DNA of 64,000 nt from Meconema thalassinum (GCA_946902985.2 OX336388.2:292184526-292248525), one strand, 5' to 3'; positions 30,957 to 41,947 are shown, counted from the stretch's first letter. The notes: generated by a model from the letters alone, not told the origin. Numbers and translations: made by a program.

Positions 30957-33180
30957 CTGAAAGGAAAGTTGTCATTCTTAAACCTGTAGGCATTAGCATA
31001 CCAAAACAATGTTGAATGACACAGTCATTCATAAGATGGGGCTTGATGTAGAGGCCAAATTCAACAAGGACAGTAAATTCTCTTATGACAAAAAGTGGGA
31101 AAGAAATCCCTAAGCAAAAATAAATTTCAGGCATTTGGTGAACCGCATAACCTATGGCGATACTTTTCTGAGGATCCAACCGGCCTCCCAACTCAATAGA
31201 CTTAGCCAAATTATAAGTCCCCTCAGAGAACATGATAACATGGGTTTTACATCCCTTTTAAATATTGTGGATTTAGAGACTCTGGAGTGCTAATGACCAC
31301 TGCCAGGGATCTATAAAAGAATTGCTCTTCGATTAGCTAATACACTAATCTGATTGGACCCACCCCTCAATGTATAGGTCAACTGAAAAGCACATTAATT
31401 GTGGAGATTAACAGAACCGGATGCAAATTAGAATGTAGTAGATTTAAAAAATCACCTGGCACTACAGCACGTGAAGGGCCTAGGCCTACCAAAAGACCGG
31501 TGCCCAGCCAGTTGGCCTGCAGATATTGGGGCGACGCGTGATCAGCGCACCGGGCCCCTTCAGCCATTAATCTTGGTTTTCGTGATCAAGGTGCTGCCTC
31601 ACTGTCAGACTGCTACTCAATTGTCCTCACGAGGCTGAGTGCACCCCATTCCATGGGCCCGGCTAGAATGTGGTATATAATTGTACACAGTGCTTGATTT
31701 GTAAAATAAGAAGTTCCGGTGCTGTGGGCTACCGGGTGGTGGTGGTGGTGCTTTATGGAATATTGAAATATAGAATTCTAAAAACGATATTTTCACGCTT
31801 TTCTGAACACTTTTAAAAATTAATCAGTGGACAAAATAGCCATCTAATTTTTATTACAATTTTAAATAAAATTGAGTCTGCTGTAGCAACATTTTTCTTA
31901 CCATAGCCGTTGGCCTATATTAAATTTTAATGTAGGCCAACTAGGCTTCCATTCAAACATTGTACATGATTTCTTTTCTTTTTACGTAATTTAAAAAATT
32001 AAATACATTCGGTTTGAAAACACACACAACTAACTAACGTTCCACAGTTCTTAACATTATGTTATATAAGTTATTCGACTTTTCCCCCGATCAGTGGTTT
32101 CGGTACGGCGTACAGGTGCTTACCGTCACAAATCTAGCCCTGATTGTACATATATCATTCACATACCTTTCTGGGAGTCATTAGGAATTGAAAATACTGT
32201 CAAATATCACTAATATTGCTCATAAGAAGGTTTTCATTTGTAACTTCCTCAATGACGGGAGAACGACGGCAGATGTTTGTTGCCTAGATATTGAAGTCAT
32301 ATCGTGTTGCTAACATATCCGATACAAAATACACTACACGACACATGTAACTTTTTAATTACGTGAAAAAAGAATTAATTGGCAAAACCATTGGCCTGGA
32401 TAAAGATTATTGATGAGTGACTACCCCCACTGAGCGTGACGAAAACCAGGGGTGTTTATATTAGTTAACACGGCCCATTGGGCAACGCTACCTAACAATT
32501 ATTGGTCGAAGCGAAGACCATTGGTCTGGCAACTCGCACAACCCATGTTGAAATTGAAACTTGGCACACTTTCGCATTAACTTGCCAGCGCTCTTTTGTT
32601 TTACGATACCGGATGTGATATAGTACCGAATGAGTTAAGTTGGCAGTACTGTACATGTTGCTAAAAATGGCGGAGTGAGCTGCAATTTAATCTATATAAG
32701 TTGTGATTCTATTTGGGATGGCTGGGTGGGTTACAGACAGCAGATGAGTTAACATCTATTACTATCATCTCCAGGTTTTTCCCTACCATTACTACAGGTC
32801 ATCATCATCATCTTCTACAGTTTCCAGCCCCTGGCTGGATCTGCTTGAAACATAAGCCTCTCCAAGGATTTTGGCTAATTTCAGTACTTTAGGATTTTTT
32901 TACTTTGGTTCAGGTAAACTCTACTCTTACTAAAAGCACTTACTAGATTATTAAGACAATACTGAATATACTTTTCTACAGTCTACACTTCAGGGATTCA
33001 AACCACCACCCCAATGTGTAGGTATGCCTATCCAAGCTTCAGTGTGCAGTTAGACTTAGTGCACTTGGTTAGAAAGGTGCATAAGGAAGACACTACATGT
33101 TAGAGCTGGGCTTCATGTTTACCTTCAAGACAGGGTATCACATATTAATTATTGAATTCAAATAATAAAACATTACTCAC
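30957..33180 (-). other. Presumed intron of the THAP-type gene
   Basis: The boundaries are GTGAGT (minus strand, 33180) and TTTCAG (30957). It contains a GGT microsatellite (31735-31752), AT-rich DNA and a GC-richer part near 32380-32560 with inverted ATTGGTC/CCATTGGTC motifs. No coding domain is seen. Confidence 0.4.
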
Positions 33181-33448
33181 TTCTATCTGGGACGGCATGT
33201 GAATACAAAATCTTTGACAAGGGTCCCGGATAACTGGCGGGCCAGAAGTGCCTCGAACAAACATAACGATCTCTCAGTTGTTTGGCCGTCAGCTTCTTTA
33301 GGCTTTCCCTGCCTACAACCTCCAGCCACTGCCTACATCTGTCTGCTTCCAAGGGAAAGCGGTGAAAAATTATTTTTTCTATTTTCACTACCTCATCTCC
33401 TTGGTGAACTTCACAAATGTTACACTTGTGGCCTGGAATGTTCATATT
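33181..33448 (-). pseudogene. THAP zinc-finger exon
   Basis: From ATG 33443-33445 the exon encodes about 88 residues with the THAP C2CH pattern: CNIC, the FHRFP box, a central Trp (RQWLEVVG), then YVCSRHF and a terminal AVP-type box (SHAVPDR). THAP domains bind specific DNA. They occur in P and Kolobok transposases and in host proteins derived from them. Clear splice sites flank it (TTTTACAG acceptor, GTGAGT donor). Confidence 0.8.
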
Positions 33449-33943
33449 CTGTAAAATGAAAACAAATATTAAAATGAGTATTTTTTTAAATACCACACAA
33501 TCCGGGATACCGTACCCACTGTTACTGCTAAACTATGATTATACTACCATGGAGCATGATGAAAGAAATGTAATACCAGTACTAATATAGGCCTATTCCT
33601 TGAATAGAGGTACCTCTATCTACAACTTGGCAGGGCTTATTGGTCAAAAAAAGAACACTAAACATTAGGCTAAAGTTGCATTTCAAACCTGTCAGTGCCT
33701 TTTTATTAGCAGCAATTTCAGACAAATTCAGAGATTTCATTTTTGATTTATTTATTTCAGAAAATAAATGAAGTATTAGAGAAAGTAACACTCACTAATA
33801 CGGACATAACGTTATTACATTGCTGTAATTGTTATTACCGTATTTAAAATCAAGTGTAGTTTTCTAAAGTACGGCAATTAATATCTTTGACCCCATAATG
33901 GGCCATTATTGATAATACTGTGTATAACGTGAGGGTTCCTTAC

Positions 33944-34078
33944 CATAGGTATGTATGAGTCGCGCTTCTCAGGATGAATCTTCAGTTGTGTCTGCCAGTT
34001 AAGTAAAGACCACGCCAGAACTAACCACTTGAAATAAACCACTTGACATTCCATAATTCCAACCAAAACAGAGAACAA
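33944..34078 (-). pseudogene. Possible exon 1 of the THAP-type gene
   Basis: An open stretch ends SYIPM at donor GTAAGG (phase 0), compatible with the THAP exon. It has no recognisable domain and may be 5' UTR, because THAP domains normally sit at the extreme N-terminus and the next exon has its own ATG. Confidence 0.3.
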
Positions 34079-34129
34079 AGATGTACTTTAAATCACTTCA
34101 AATGCCTGTCAAATTTTTAAGATCAGCCG

Positions 34130-34226
34130 GGCTGCTTCTCGCACAGTTACAATTAGGTTTCCACCAATAGCAAAGCATATGGGTACTAGCCAATAGGAAG
34201 GCTGGCTTGCTTACACATCGGTGAAC
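34130..34226 (-). promoter_or_regulatory. Possible promoter of the THAP-type gene
   Basis: Two ATTGG/CCAAT motifs (plus-strand CACCAATAG and AGCCAATAG, 34165-34195) lie 90-250 bases upstream of the putative exon 1. No clear TATA box is present. Confidence 0.25.
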
Positions 34227-34254
34227 AGCGCCTCTTGAGGACGCTAATGGAACT
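34227..34254 (+). repeat. 28-bp direct repeat, right copy
   Basis: It matches 27874-27901 with one mismatch and lies 6.35 kb away in the same orientation. Confidence 0.7.
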
Positions 34255-34719
34255 CGTCATTAAAATTGCGGATGTCGGAAGCGACGGATCCATACAAGTT
34301 ACACCCCCCTGGCCTATACTCGATGCGTGTAGTGAAAGAGCTTATCGAGTACTGCTCGGGTCCAAGCTGCACGTAGCTGAGAATATTGCAGATGATGACG
34401 ATATATGATGACAGACGTTCGGGGGGGTTCCCGGTCCTATTCACATTGACCGGTGAATCACTCATTCTTTCGTAACACTACAGCGGTTTGAGCAAAGACC
34501 CTGTATGAACATCAGCATAGTCAGCAATAACAGGTAACACGGCGGAGTCTGGACATTTTTGTCATGTCACCTCGCGATGAATGAGCAAGCTATTCTCACC
34601 CTTGCCCCCTCTTCCCCCCTCCACCCACCAGGGTCACAAATTGTGGGACGTCGGTTTGCGACCACGGGACCCCAGCTGAGTCCGGCATTGCTTCTACTTG
34701 CTGGTGCCGGGCACCTTTC

Positions 34720-35040
34720 AGTTCTCTTTCCTGTCAGCCTCCCTTGGTCAAACTCTTGTTCTCTTCCGACCCCGATGGTATCAGGTTATCCGAGGCCTAG
34801 CGACTCTTTCACTTTCCCGCCTTAATTGGCCCTTGTCTAATCATTCCTGATAGCCTCATTCTTTTCTTAATATCTCATATCTTCTGCTCAAGACCCTCAA
34901 GGATGCAGGGTGTGTGTAGCCCTGGTGCACCCTGGATAGTGCTACATCCTCAAGGGCTCATGGCTGGTGAGTTCAGGAGCTGGCAACCCTGAAGGTTTCC
35001 TGAGCGGGTCCGGTTTTACCCCTTTTTTCCATTGCCTTTG
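34720..35040 (+). repeat. Dispersed repeat, copy 1 (paralogue at 43.83 kb)
   Basis: TCCCGCCTTAATTGGCCCTT, GCAGGGTGTGTGTAGCC and GGTGCACCCTGGATAGTGCT occur here and at 43905-44080 in the same order. It is non-coding and may be the 3' part of a retroelement. Confidence 0.75.
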
Positions 35041-35084
35041 GGACGGACCCTGTCCACTTTCCGGGAATGGAGTGGTCTGTCCGC

Positions 35085-35690
35085 AATTTCAAGCAGACAG
35101 TGTTACTCGCAGGGTACCAAAGGGTAAGTATACAAATTTTGGTTCTGATCGGTGAAACGGTGTAGATTTGGACCAAAGGGCCTAAATGCAGAGATTGGGT
35201 TGGACTGTCCGAAATTTCAAGTGGACAGGGTTACCCGCAGGGTTGCAAAGGGTAAGTATACACATTTTGGTTCTGATCGGTAAAACGGTGTAGATTTGGA
35301 CCAACGGGCCTAAATACAGAGATTGGTTTGGACTGTCCGAAATTTCAAGTGGACAGGGTTACCCGCAGGGTTGCAAAGGGTAAGTATACAAATTTTGGTT
35401 CGGATCGGTGAAACGGTGTAGAAGTTTGCCAAAGGGCCTAAATGCAGGAAATGGGGTGGTCTGTCCGAAATTTTAAGGGGACAGTGTTATTCACAGGTTT
35501 ACATAGGGTAAGTATACAAATTTTGGTTGAGATCGGTGAAACGGTGTAGATTTGGGACAAAGGGCCTAAATGCAGGGAATGGGGTGGTCTGTCGGAAATT
35601 TCAAGTGGACAGGGTTACCCGCAGGGATCCGAAGGGTAAGTATACAAATTTTGGTTCAGATCGGTGAAACGGTGTGGATTTGTATACATA
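35085..35690 (+). repeat. ~125-bp minisatellite at the Helitron 5' end
   Basis: About five units contain GGGTAAGTATACAAATTTTG, then GATCGGTGAAACGGTGTAGA, with GACAGGGTTACCCGCAGGG in most. The array ends 43 bases before the Helitron 5' terminus. Subterminal tandem repeats are common in Helitrons. Confidence 0.85.
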
Positions 35691-35733
35691 ACAGACAGAC
35701 AGACAGACAAACATTGAGCTTTATATATATAGA
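35690..35733 (-). other. 5' terminus of the large Helitron
   Basis: The minus strand begins TCTATATATATAAAGCTC and runs into a (GTCT)n tract. The adjoining plus-strand TTGTTGTGG is the resumed hAT MITE. The 5'-TC start and A/T insertion fit Helitrons. Confidence 0.75.
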
Positions 35734-35786
35734 TTGTTGTGGCCTTCACCTTATCATATCACCCACGGCCCCCGCAAGGCCTACAT
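35734..35786 (+). mobile_element. hAT MITE copy 1, right part
   Basis: TTGTTGTGGCCTTCACCTTA and CCCCGCAAGGCCT align with the last 53-60 bases of the intact MITE (56177-56239). The final terminal repeat is degraded (CTACATCATTG). Confidence 0.8.
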
Positions 35787-36479
35787 CATTGAAAAACAGA
35801 CGGCTTACAGTCAAATGCTACGATTGTCCGGCCCAGCCAGACCGTCAAACAGTCTGCGCAGACCGAATTGGTCGGCAGACATGCCTACACATTATCGAAC
35901 TGCCTGCCCATCAGCTAATTTAAGCGACCGACATCGGCTGGTCTGATAGTGTGTAGGAGATATCATGGGCGCTTCTGATTTGTGATATTATTTGTTTCAG
36001 GCTTGGGAGTAGCCCGAAACTACAAAAATTTTAGGAACGTATTCCATGCATGATTAGATGAATTTCATACGTTCCGTAATTGTATAATTTGGTGCCGAAA
36101 CCCGTAGGAATCAACGAACCGCCAAAATCTTCCAGACTAACCATAATGCTACCGATTATTAGAAAACGACACTATTCTGTAGGAATAATTTTCTATATCA
36201 TAAGAGCAATTATTAATTAACAATATATAGTAAAATATTATCTCTTTATATCATAGTAATTACTAATGGAATTATTCCCACCTCTACGGTTCTTCTTTAA
36301 TACTTTAATGATGAATTCAGCGGATTTGTCACGTTCATCATCTCAGTTAGAAGTGCAGAGACATCTTTGGGACTTTTATGTAACTACTACAGTATCACGT
36401 CTGCTACTTGCCGCCTCTCCCGCCAGGAGCGCACGTCCGTTTGTGAATAGAGAACTCTGTTGGTCAATGAAGTAACTAC
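35787..36479. other. Unassigned intergenic stretch
   Basis: AT-rich with no recognised termini or coding domain. The plus-strand ORFs at 35570-35946 are chance read-through from the Helitron end and MITE. Confidence 0.4.
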
Positions 36480-37394
36480 TTGTTGAGCTCCAGTGCCAAA
36501 ATGATGTCAGTGCTACCGACTGCTGAAAAATCGCATTTGAAATTTGAGCTCCATGTTGGATATCTTGTAAGGTATGAATCGGAGCTATTTCAAAATTGGC
36601 ACACGTATAGATAATAGTATTGCAGTTTAATTTCCAGGAGGCCATACATGGCAGTGTTGCCAAAATGATTATAAGCCAGCTGATAGGTCCAAATTTTAAA
36701 TGCATATAACTTCTACTCCATCAATTGGATTTCAACCAATTTTCGTATGTGCTATGAGTACATAAACAGATATGAATGAGCGTATTCTTAAGTGCCACCA
36801 GGGCTGCCAACTGTTAATAAATGCTCTCAATTTGTTTTAATCCAAATACCCATATATCAGAAAGTATGCAAGCCGACAGTTTTAAACTATGCACACGTAT
36901 AGAACCTGACATTCTATATTAATTTGGAGTAACTTATATACGTCAGTGCTACCAACATGATTCTAAGCCTGCTGAGACGTCCAACTTTAAATTCATGTAA
37001 CTTCTATACTAAGTAATGGATTTCATTCAAAATTGGCACAACAATAGATCATATTATTCCAGATTATTTCTGACCAATACATGCATGGCATTGTTGCCAA
37101 CATGATTTTACGCGCGCTGTTAGATCCAATGTTTAACTGCATGTAACGTCCATGCTATCCATTGGACTTCAACCAAATTTTGTATTCTGTACCCTAAGAA
37201 ATGGATCTAAGAATATATTCAGTCACCAGGGCTGCCAACTGTAGTGCTTTATTAGGCTACATTATGCCAGGTGTACAGTATTTCGAACTAATTAGAAATT
37301 TCGATATTACCAACTTAATTTCGTCATTAATAATTGGCATGAATCTTACATTTTAAGAAAAGTAGGCTCTTTAGTTCGTCACAGAACTTCTTGT
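36480..37394 (-). mobile_element. Helentron-like element H3 (3' part missing or unrecognised)
   Basis: The minus strand begins at 37394 with AACAAGAAGTTCTGTGACGA, a small hairpin, then AGCCTACTTTTC, matching H1, H2 and H4. The interior has ~280-bp diverged units with GCCAACTGT and GTTGCCAA landmarks. I could not place the 3' hairpin, so the left border is approximate. Confidence 0.5.
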
Positions 37395-37722
37395 TACTCG
37401 ACATTTTAAACTTTTTCTATACACTACTTAAGACACCACATAATATAGGTTATTAGACAAATTCTACGTACAACCAAGGGCAGAGGTCTGACAACCCGAT
37501 GTCCAATCGCTAAATGAAAAGTCAGTATCAGAAGACAGTCATGAAAAATTCTACACCAGGAAAATGCCGAGATGGATGAACTTACGGCCATGCCCTCTCC
37601 ACTTCCTTCCCAATTCTAGAATCAATTACAAATAATATAGCCACTAGTAATGATGCCACAGTGACATCAGACACATTGTATAGGCTACTAGCAGTTGTGG
37701 AAAGTGGGAAGATCATAAAGTC

Positions 37723-38200
37723 TCAAACTTTCCTAAGCTCCGAGGTCAGATAACACTCCAAGTGATGAATACAGCATTTTAGTTTTCTTCTTCTTCTTCT
37801 TCTTTCCTCGATTTTTGGCATCTTTGGGCCGCGTAAAATAACCCATTGCTTTCTCTGTCTCTTATTTCCTTTATCCTTTCTTGCCTTCCAGTAGTTCTTC
37901 ATTACTTCACTTTGTCTCCTTCTCCTCTCTTCCGTCCAGATGTTAACCCGCTTCTTCTTTTCCTTCTCCTGGAAACCCTTGAAATGTTTGATCATATTTC
38001 TGAAAAGTGGTCTGTCCTGAATAATATCTATTGTTACTTACACCTCTTCCATATCCCTTTTTATACTTTGTACCCATTGATTACCATTCTTGCTTTTGAA
38101 TACATGACTGAAAATTTGTTTTGTGAGTCTGGTGTTATTCGTCCTCATTACGTGTCCAAAGAAATTAACCCTCCTTTTCCTGATCGTATCGTAGATTTTT
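37723..38200 (-). pseudogene. RTE-like LINE C-terminal fragment
   Basis: The minus strand reads a KRRVNFFGHVMRTNDTRLTK-type motif in part-broken frames, then a highly basic tail rich in Lys, Arg and Glu (37723-37995). It parallels the relic at 4085-4681. Confidence 0.6.
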
Positions 38201-38205
38201 CAATT

Positions 38206-39744
38206 TCTCGATTTTTGCCTATTTTCAATTTTGAAAAAATAGGCTTATGAGATCACCTTTTGTCCGTGTGTGTGTGTGTGTGTGTGTGTGAGGATTGTGT
38301 GTATGTGTGTGTGTCCCTAATAACTTCTAAACGGCTGGAGCGATTTCAAAGAAACTCGGCAAGTTCATAGCACTATTCCGGGCGACGCCGACCGTGCCCT
38401 TCAAATTTTGTTACGTCTCACCAATCCAATATGGCGGCTGTGCGAAATATTTCACCAGCATTCAATATCTCCGAAACTATTCCCGATATCACCCTGGAAT
38501 TTTTTGCGGTAATAAAGGAAACTACTAGAAGTTCACCTATGTGACTTTTGGAAAACTGGTAACTACAAAACCAACATGGCGGCCACGCGAATTTGCGACT
38601 TTTAAATAGACGTTTCTCGCGATTTAACCAACCAAACGCAATAAAACTTGGTACAGTATATGTTTATACACATTGTAATGCACCGATATCTAACATCGTT
38701 CAATTGTTTTCATAACCACAAGATGGCGGATGTACGACATATTTCACCGGCAATCTATATCTCTGAAACTGTTAGCGGTATCACCCTGAAATTTTGTAAG
38801 GAGATAAAGGGCACTTCTGGAAGTTCATATATATATAAGACTTTCAAAAACTGGTTAACTACAAAACGAACATGGCGGCCAAGCGAATTTGAAATTTTTA
38901 AATAGACCTTTCTCGCGATTTAATGTTCCAAACGCAATGAAGTACGGTACAGGAAATGGTTATACACATTGTAATACACTAGAATCTAATTTAGTTCAAT
39001 TCTTTGCATAACCTCAAGATGGCGGCTTTGCGAATTTTAAAATTAAGTTTTTATTTCTTGTGTCGTAATCATGCGATCGATGTGAAAGTTTGAACAATGA
39101 ACCTACGCAATAATTTTCCTTTAATGGTACATGACTTTATGGCCTATACATTTAACAATCCAACATGGCGGTCATCCGAAATATTTAGACGACTCTGAAT
39201 ATCTAGGAATCTATTATAGCAATTAAACTGAATGTTTTATGTACATAGGGGCTATGAACTTAAGTTCACCTATAGGACATTAAATAACCTGGTGATCACA
39301 AATCCAACATGGCGGCGACGCGAATTATAAATATTCACATGGACGTTTCTCGCAATTTAACCATCCGAGTGCAGTTAAACTTGGTACAGTAAATCCTTAT
39401 ACGAATGTTAATCCACTGGCATCTAATTTATTTCAATTGTTTCCATAACCACAATATGGCAGCTGTGCGAAATTTTAAAATCTCCTTGTTACTTCTTGTG
39501 TCCTAATCATGCGATTGAGGTTTGAATGCTACACGTACACAATAATCTTCATGTAACAGTACATAACTCTGGGACCTACATATATAAAATCCGACATGGC
39601 AACCATCCGAAATATTTAGTCGGTTCTCAATATCTACGAATCTATTACAGCAATCAAACTGAAATTCTGTATGTAGATAGAGGCAATTAACATAAGTAGG
39701 TGATATGAAAATAGGCTGTATAGTTCTTCACGGAACTACTTGTT
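38206..39744 (-). mobile_element. Helentron-like hairpin-ended element H4
   Basis: The 5' end at 39744 (AACAAGTAGTTCCGTGAAGA on the minus strand) forms a hairpin and is followed by AGCCTATTTTCA. The 3' end is the hairpin GCCTATTTTCAATTTTGAAA with an AATAGGC partner, beside a (TG)n run at 38263-38312. Internal ~295-bp units alternate two ATGGCGG-containing halves about 147 bp apart. It interrupts an RTE-like LINE. Confidence 0.65.
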
Positions 39745-39855
39745 CTTATAGTAGGTATCCTTAGTCAGTTGAAAAGCTTGTTCCAATTTGCGCATTCTTG
39801 CTGTATTTGCTTCCTTGTCTAGTCAATTCATTTGAATAATTTCTCCCAAATAGGC

Positions 39856-40423
39856 CTACTTAAACTTTTCAACCTTGTCAATTTTTCCGGATTCTGTTAT
39901 TAAAACTGTAGGAGAATTTCTAATATTAGTCATAAATGTGGTCTTCTCAAAAGATATATGAAGTCCAACTTTCTCTGTTCTCTTTCTCAAAAGGGTTATT
40001 TCGACACAACATGTTTGTATATTTTCTGAAAGAATGACAATGTCATCAGCAAAGGCCAAGCAATTTTTACCTACGCCCTTAAATTTCGATCCAAGTCTTA
40101 TTTCATGGTAGAGTCCACTTTCCTTGAGCCTTTCTTCCCCTTCCCTTATTACCTTTTCTAGAACACAGTTGTAAAGAATTGGAGACAGTCCGTCTACCTG
40201 TCTTACACCCGTATTAATTAAACATTCCTCCCATAAATTTCACTTTAGATTTTGTATCAGTAAGTGTATCTTTGATGATGTTGATGGACTTCGAGTCTAC
40301 TCCAAATTCCTCTAACACATTGAATAATGAAGTTCTATCTATTGAATCATAGGCTTTCTGGAAGTCCACAAATATTATGATGTAGTTCTTGTTCCAGATC
40401 ATTCTATCTCTTATCTGTTCCAT
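39856..40423 (-). pseudogene. RTE-like LINE reverse transcriptase fragments
   Basis: Two open pieces are separated by stops and frame changes. 40214-40423 has FVDFQKAYDSIDRTSLFNVL (RT motif A) and 39856-40059 has MAFADDIVILSENIQ (the catalytic ADD box) and the GLHISFEKT box that follows it. The N-terminal endonuclease is not seen; the block beginning at 40440 replaces it. Confidence 0.8.
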
Positions 40424-40692
40424 ACATACCCACCTTTTAGGTAGATTTCATTAGAAAATAACTATTGCAATGGGTACCATGTTTCGACTTCCGGAAAATT
40501 TCGACATAACTTATCTTCGCGTTTCACATCCCCCAGACCTCAAAACCACCGTCAGTTCAAAAGTTTCTATAATTTATGTATATATGTATGTATGTATGTA
40601 TGTATCAGATTCTTGTGGACATGATAACTGCCGTAATTTTTCACCAATCACTTTGAATTTTTTACATAATATGTATCCCTATAAAATCGCGG

Positions 40693-41434
40693 AATGTAAT
40701 GTTTTTTACTAATGGTTCCCCTAAGTTGTTGTTATTAAAAGGAATGTTAAAATTATTACTGAAAGGGTAAATATAAGAACCAACAACCAATCCCACCATT
40801 AAAGTAACACCTGAAAAAGTTTTATGGATAAGACGAAAATTCCGGGTGGGCGCCAACTCATATATAAATTAAATCTATGAGTAATCAATCTCTTGTCCAA
40901 TAAAATAGAAACACAAGTCCTCTACAATCTCAAGGGGTAGGGTATTTCTGAATACCAACCAAGATACCATCAGTGAGGAAAGCAAGTTTAGATATCTACT
41001 GCAATATACAATCAATTACAGGGAATGTTACTTACGGTTGGAGGAGAAATATGCATATCATATATAATGTATTTGTTTTGCTCCAGTAAAAGTATATGAT
41101 TTCCTAGATCTTTCTTTATTAAAAGCAATCTTCTCTACTAGAATCATTACGGGACCAGCAATGATAAACAATCCAGACACGTTCATTCAGTGTAACAAAA
41201 TCTTCCAGTTCACTTATACAATCACATACACATATCATAATCTCCAAACCTACAATAATCATTTATTAAAAATCCTCCCACATCCAGTGTTCATATATCA
41301 CATCTTCTTGCCTTTTCAAAGATAAACAACTTCCTCTACCGCTAGATCCTCCTCCATGGATTCCACAGATTAGCACTCAAATATGCATAGTTCGTGATCT
41401 CACCACCGAAGCGCTACTATGATAAAAATGTCAC
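40693..41434. mobile_element. 742-bp insertion with ~25-bp flanking duplication
   Basis: The host sequence AATATGTATCCCTATAAAAT continuing CKCGG appears on both sides (40668-40692 and 41435-41459) but once in copy 1 near 5915-5940. The insert is AT-rich. A minus-strand open piece at 40662-40856 has no assignable domain. A TGGCGCCCACC motif on the minus strand near 40855 resembles an LTR primer-binding site, but the long duplication does not fit an LTR element. Confidence 0.55.
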
Positions 41435-41947
41435 AATATGTATCCCTATAAAATCTCGGTCGAGTTCGTTAATGGGCAAAATCGGTCAAAGGGGGGCGGG
41501 TTTTTTTTCTAAAAAGTGAAATATCACTATAACTCTCTTAATATGTGAAATATCGAATCCCTTCCAAGTTCATATTATGTGTCGGATAAGTGCCAAAATG
41601 TATGTTTAAACATTTTTTTGATAGCACCAACCATTGACCAATGAGATGAAAAAAGTGGGTTTTTTGGGAAACATTAATCATATCTCTCTTAATAGGCACA
41701 ATATCAAATCCGTACAAAATGGACGATATTCCCCTAATAATTACCTAAAACCTTTGTCTGGAAGAATTATTGATACAACCCACCATTACGCCAAGGGATG
41801 AGAAAAATGATTTCGGAATTAGAAGAAAATGCCAAGAGCTATCAAAGGTTTCCATGACAACGCTTCTAAATTGATGAGGGATGAGCTATCATAGGTTGCC
41901 ATGACAACGAGATCACATTCAGTTTTCCATCTGACTATGTGGGAAGC

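Larger units (their letters stand above)
30151..34078 (-). pseudogene. THAP/P-element-like transposase gene, N-terminal half, spliced
   Basis: A minus-strand gene model has three exons whose junction phases agree. Exon 1 ends at donor GTAAGG (33943) in phase 0. Exon 2 runs from after acceptor TTTTACAG (33448) to donor GTGAGT (33180), and exon 3 from after acceptor CCTTTCAG (30956) to the stop at 30151. From ATG 33445 the product would be about 356 residues: a THAP zinc finger, a Ser/Thr-rich linker, a basic coiled coil and the P-type helix-turn-helix region. The RNase-H-like catalytic half of P transposases is absent, so it could act at most as a DNA-binding or repressor-like product. It lies inside the 18.8-kb Helitron. 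Confidence 0.6.
16927..35733 (-). mobile_element. 18.8-kb Helitron inserted in a hAT MITE
   Basis: On the minus strand the element begins TCTATATATATAAAGCTC (35733 downward) and ends with a CCGG-stem hairpin, TACTACTG and CTAG (16927). Both are Helitron hallmarks, and insertion is between A and T. The split hAT MITE supplies the flanks. Left CCTA plus right TTGTTG together recreate CCTATTGTTG of the uninterrupted copy at 55.5-56.2 kb. Its own genes are the Rep-helicase frame at 17928-23141. A LINE, satellite arrays and a THAP/P-type gene lie inside; some or all of these are probably secondary insertions, although capture by the Helitron cannot be excluded. Confidence 0.8.
37720..40430 (-). 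mobile_element. RTE-like LINE split by Helentron-like element H4
   Basis: Minus-strand fragments occur in LINE order: RT palm (40214-40423 with FVDFQKAYDSID), the catalytic region (39856-40059 with AFADDIVIL) and, after the 1.5-kb H4 insertion, the C-terminal region (37723-38200 with a GHVMRTN..RLTKQIF-type motif and a very basic end). Frames are broken, so the copy is dead. Confidence 0.75.

Noticed and set aside
30490..31009. Minus-strand ORF rich in Tyr/Cys (30758-31009)
   Set aside because: It is the alternative frame of the Ser/Thr-coding (AGT)n-like repeat in the THAP-type gene exon.
40693..41434. Second mitochondrial insertion
   Set aside because: It is AT-rich and has a membrane-like open piece, but no recognisable mitochondrial gene or tRNA. 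The long flanking duplication indicates a transposition-type event.
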